Origin: Bradyrhizobium sp. Rc3b
GTDB taxonomy: Bacteria; Pseudomonadota; Alphaproteobacteria; Rhizobiales; Xanthobacteraceae
Length of the DNA: 64,000 nt
NCBI RefSeq assembly: GCF_900114915.1
Contig: NZ_FOUS01000001.1
Location: 682,001-746,000, forward strand
Direction: 5' to 3'
Part shown: piece by piece, positions 62,673-64,000 of the stretch
Layout of the letters: each line of letters begins with the position of its first letter
Numbering within the stretch: the stretch's first letter is position 1
The notes under the pieces: model-generated
What the model was told of the DNA's origin: nothing
Seen by the model: the letters and a program-made list of their open reading frames with translations, nothing else
The model's database searches: none
Position numbers and translations under genes: made by a program

Positions 62673-63281
62673 ATGACCACGATTGCGGAACTGCCGCCGG
62701 GCTTCGCCGACAAGGTGCTGTCGGCGCAATCGACATTTCGCTCGGTCATGGACGCGATGGCGCGGCCGGGCTCGGTCCAGCGCATCGTCCCGATGGCTGG
62801 AACGGCAGGCTCGATGATGCGCGGCACGGCCGCGATCGCGCTGACGCTGTTCGACCACGACACGCCGCTCTGGCTCGACGCGCGGCTGGCGGAGAGCCCG
62901 AACGTGGTGAAATGGCTGAAGTTTCACACCGGCGCGCCCGTGGTGCAGGATTCCTCGATCGCGAGTTTTGCGCTGATCAGCGACGGCGGTGCGCTGCCGC
63001 CGCTCGAACGCTTCGCGCTCGGAACCAGCGAATATCCGGATCGGTCCACCACGGTGATCCTGCAGGTCGATAGCCTCGACTCCGGACGGAGCTTCGAGCT
63101 GCGCGGTCCCGGCATCGACGGCGCCGCCATGCTCAATGCGTCAATCAAGCCGTTCGATCTGTTCGAGCGTATGCACATCAACGAGGCACTGTTTCCGCGC
63201 GGCATCGATGTGGTGCTGGTGGCCGATGACGCCGTGGTCGCGATCCCCCGCACCACGCGAATCGTGAGCAAGGGAAGCTAG
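62673..63281 (+). CDS. phnH: C-P lyase complex subunit PhnH
   Basis: A 202-residue subunit of the C-P lyase core (LPPGFADKVLSAQSTFRSVMDAMARPGSV, LTLFDHDTPLWLD, FALGTSEYPDRSTTVILQVDSL, RGPGIDG). ATG 62673 starts 4 nt after the phnG stop and follows GAGGGG. Normal length. The stop is 4 nt before phnI. Confidence 0.93.
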   Translation: MTTIAELPPGFADKVLSAQSTFRSVMDAMARPGSVQRIVPMAGTAGSMMRGTAAIALTLFDHDTPLWLDARLAESPNVVKWLKFHTGAPVVQDSSIASFALISDGGALPPLERFALGTSEYPDRSTTVILQVDSLDSGRSFELRGPGIDGAAMLNASIKPFDLFERMHINEALFPRGIDVVLVADDAVVAIPRTTRIVSKGS

Positions 63282-63285
63282 AAGC

Positions 63286-64000
63286 ATGTATGTCGCAGTC
63301 AAAGGCGGCGAACGCGCCATCGAGAACGCCCACCGCCTGCTTGCAGACAAGCGGCGCGGCGACCAAGGCGTTCCGGAGGTCACGCTCGACCAGATCTCGG
63401 AGCAGCTTGGCCTCGCCGTGGACCGCGTCATGAGCGAAGGCTCGCTCTATGATCGCGAGCTCGCGGCCCTCGCGATCAAGCAAGCGCGCGGCGATTTGAT
63501 CGAGGCGATCTTCCTGGTTCGCGCCTTCCGCGCCACGATGCCGCGTTTCGGCGCGAGCGAGCCGGTCGACACCGGTGCGATGCGCGTGCAGCGGCGGGTG
63601 TCCTCGACCTTCAAGGATATTCCCGGCGGCCAGATCCTCGGGCCGACCTTCGACTACACCCATCGCCTGCTCGATCCCGCGCTCGCGCAAGGCTTCGTGC
63701 CGGAGGCGCCGGCAACGGCGGAGGCATCGACGGCGCCGACGCCGCGCGTGACCGACATCCTCGGCCGCGACGGGCTGATCGAATCCTCGCCGCAGGCCGA
63801 GGAGGGCGCGAGCGTCGGCGACCTCACCCGCGAGCCGCTGAATTTTCCTGCGGACCGTGATTTGCGCCTGCAGAATCTCGCGCGCGGTGACGAAGGATTC
63901 TTGCTGGCGATGGGCTATTCCACCCAGCGCGGCTATGGCCGCAACCATCCCTTCGCCGGCGAGATCCGCTTCGGCGAGGTCGAGGTGGAATTTTCGGCGG
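63286..64000 (+). CDS. phnI: C-P lyase complex subunit PhnI (partial, runs off the window)
   Basis: The first 238 residues of PhnI are present (MYVAVKGGERAIENAHRLLA, then YDRELAALAIKQARGDLIEAIFLVRAFRAT, GQILGPTFDYTHRLLD, LLAMGYSTQRGYGRNHPFAGEIR). The open frame reaches the last base without a stop; PhnI is usually about 360 residues. PhnI acts with G, H and J to swap the adenine of ATP for the phosphonate. phnJKL presumably follow outside the window. Confidence 0.93.
   Translation, partial: MYVAVKGGERAIENAHRLLADKRRGDQGVPEVTLDQISEQLGLAVDRVMSEGSLYDRELAALAIKQARGDLIEAIFLVRAFRATMPRFGASEPVDTGAMRVQRRVSSTFKDIPGGQILGPTFDYTHRLLDPALAQGFVPEAPATAEASTAPTPRVTDILGRDGLIESSPQAEEGASVGDLTREPLNFPADRDLRLQNLARGDEGFLLAMGYSTQRGYGRNHPFAGEIRFGEVEVEFSA

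Overview
This 64 kb window looks like chromosomal DNA of a Bradyrhizobium-type alphaproteobacterium. The signs are high GC with strong third-position bias, rhizobial gene content (duplicated phnE, IclR/GntR/LysR-controlled catabolic islands, many periplasmic binding and TonB genes), and several families of intergenic palindromic repeats of the kind common in Bradyrhizobium and Rhodopseudomonas. There is no rRNA, no intact tRNA, no CRISPR array, no transposase and no phage module. It is an ordinary, mostly metabolic and accessory stretch. No wholly new system stands out; the interest lies in regulatory sites, decayed genes and unusual protein variants.

Layout. 0-2 kb: queD (preQ0/queuosine), a relic resembling tRNA-Arg(ACG), a secreted protein with an internally duplicated domain, and an NTF2-like gene beside a fragment of another. 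2.2-7.1 kb: an IclR regulator divergent from enoyl-CoA hydratase, ADP-forming acyl-CoA synthetase and a tripartite-tricarboxylate (Bug) binding protein carrying a +1 frameshift. 7.2-8.7 kb: two Rnk/GreA-C-like proteins in tandem and an ABM-fold protein. 9-18.6 kb: methyltransferase, zinc dehydrogenase, MFS plus short LysR, then an exopolysaccharide-type operon (Wzc-like chain-length protein with a degenerate kinase domain, GH5 hydrolase, Wzy-like membrane protein, small proteins). 18.8-28.8 kb: Tat-exported PLP enzyme, VOC protein, phospholipase D-like protein, LLM flavin enzyme, Tat-exported truncated haemoglobin, Rrf2 regulator with methyltransferase, MFS.

28.8-41.9 kb: YgiQ radical SAM, EamA exporter, a GntR/FAD-dehydrogenase/DHDPS-family catabolic island, a TonB receptor with PepSY reductase for iron, a triple rhodanese, and serA. 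42-52.4 kb: patatin plus GntP permease, a tannase-family esterase, an orphan AAA ATPase, MarR with enoyl-CoA hydratase, a chemoreceptor, and an L-2-keto-3-deoxyarabonate dehydratase-like enzyme. 52.8-54.9 kb: a methanethiol oxidase (SBP56) overlapping a histidine-bearing membrane protein.

54.9-64 kb is a phosphonate regulon: DUF1045, phnM and a hexapeptide acyltransferase on the minus strand; phnCDE1E2 divergent from them; phnF; and phnGHI running off the right edge. Three Pho-box-like sites and a perfect 28-bp palindrome in front of phnF/phnG suggest joint control by PhoB and PhnF. An intrinsic-terminator-like hairpin lies between phnD and phnE1.
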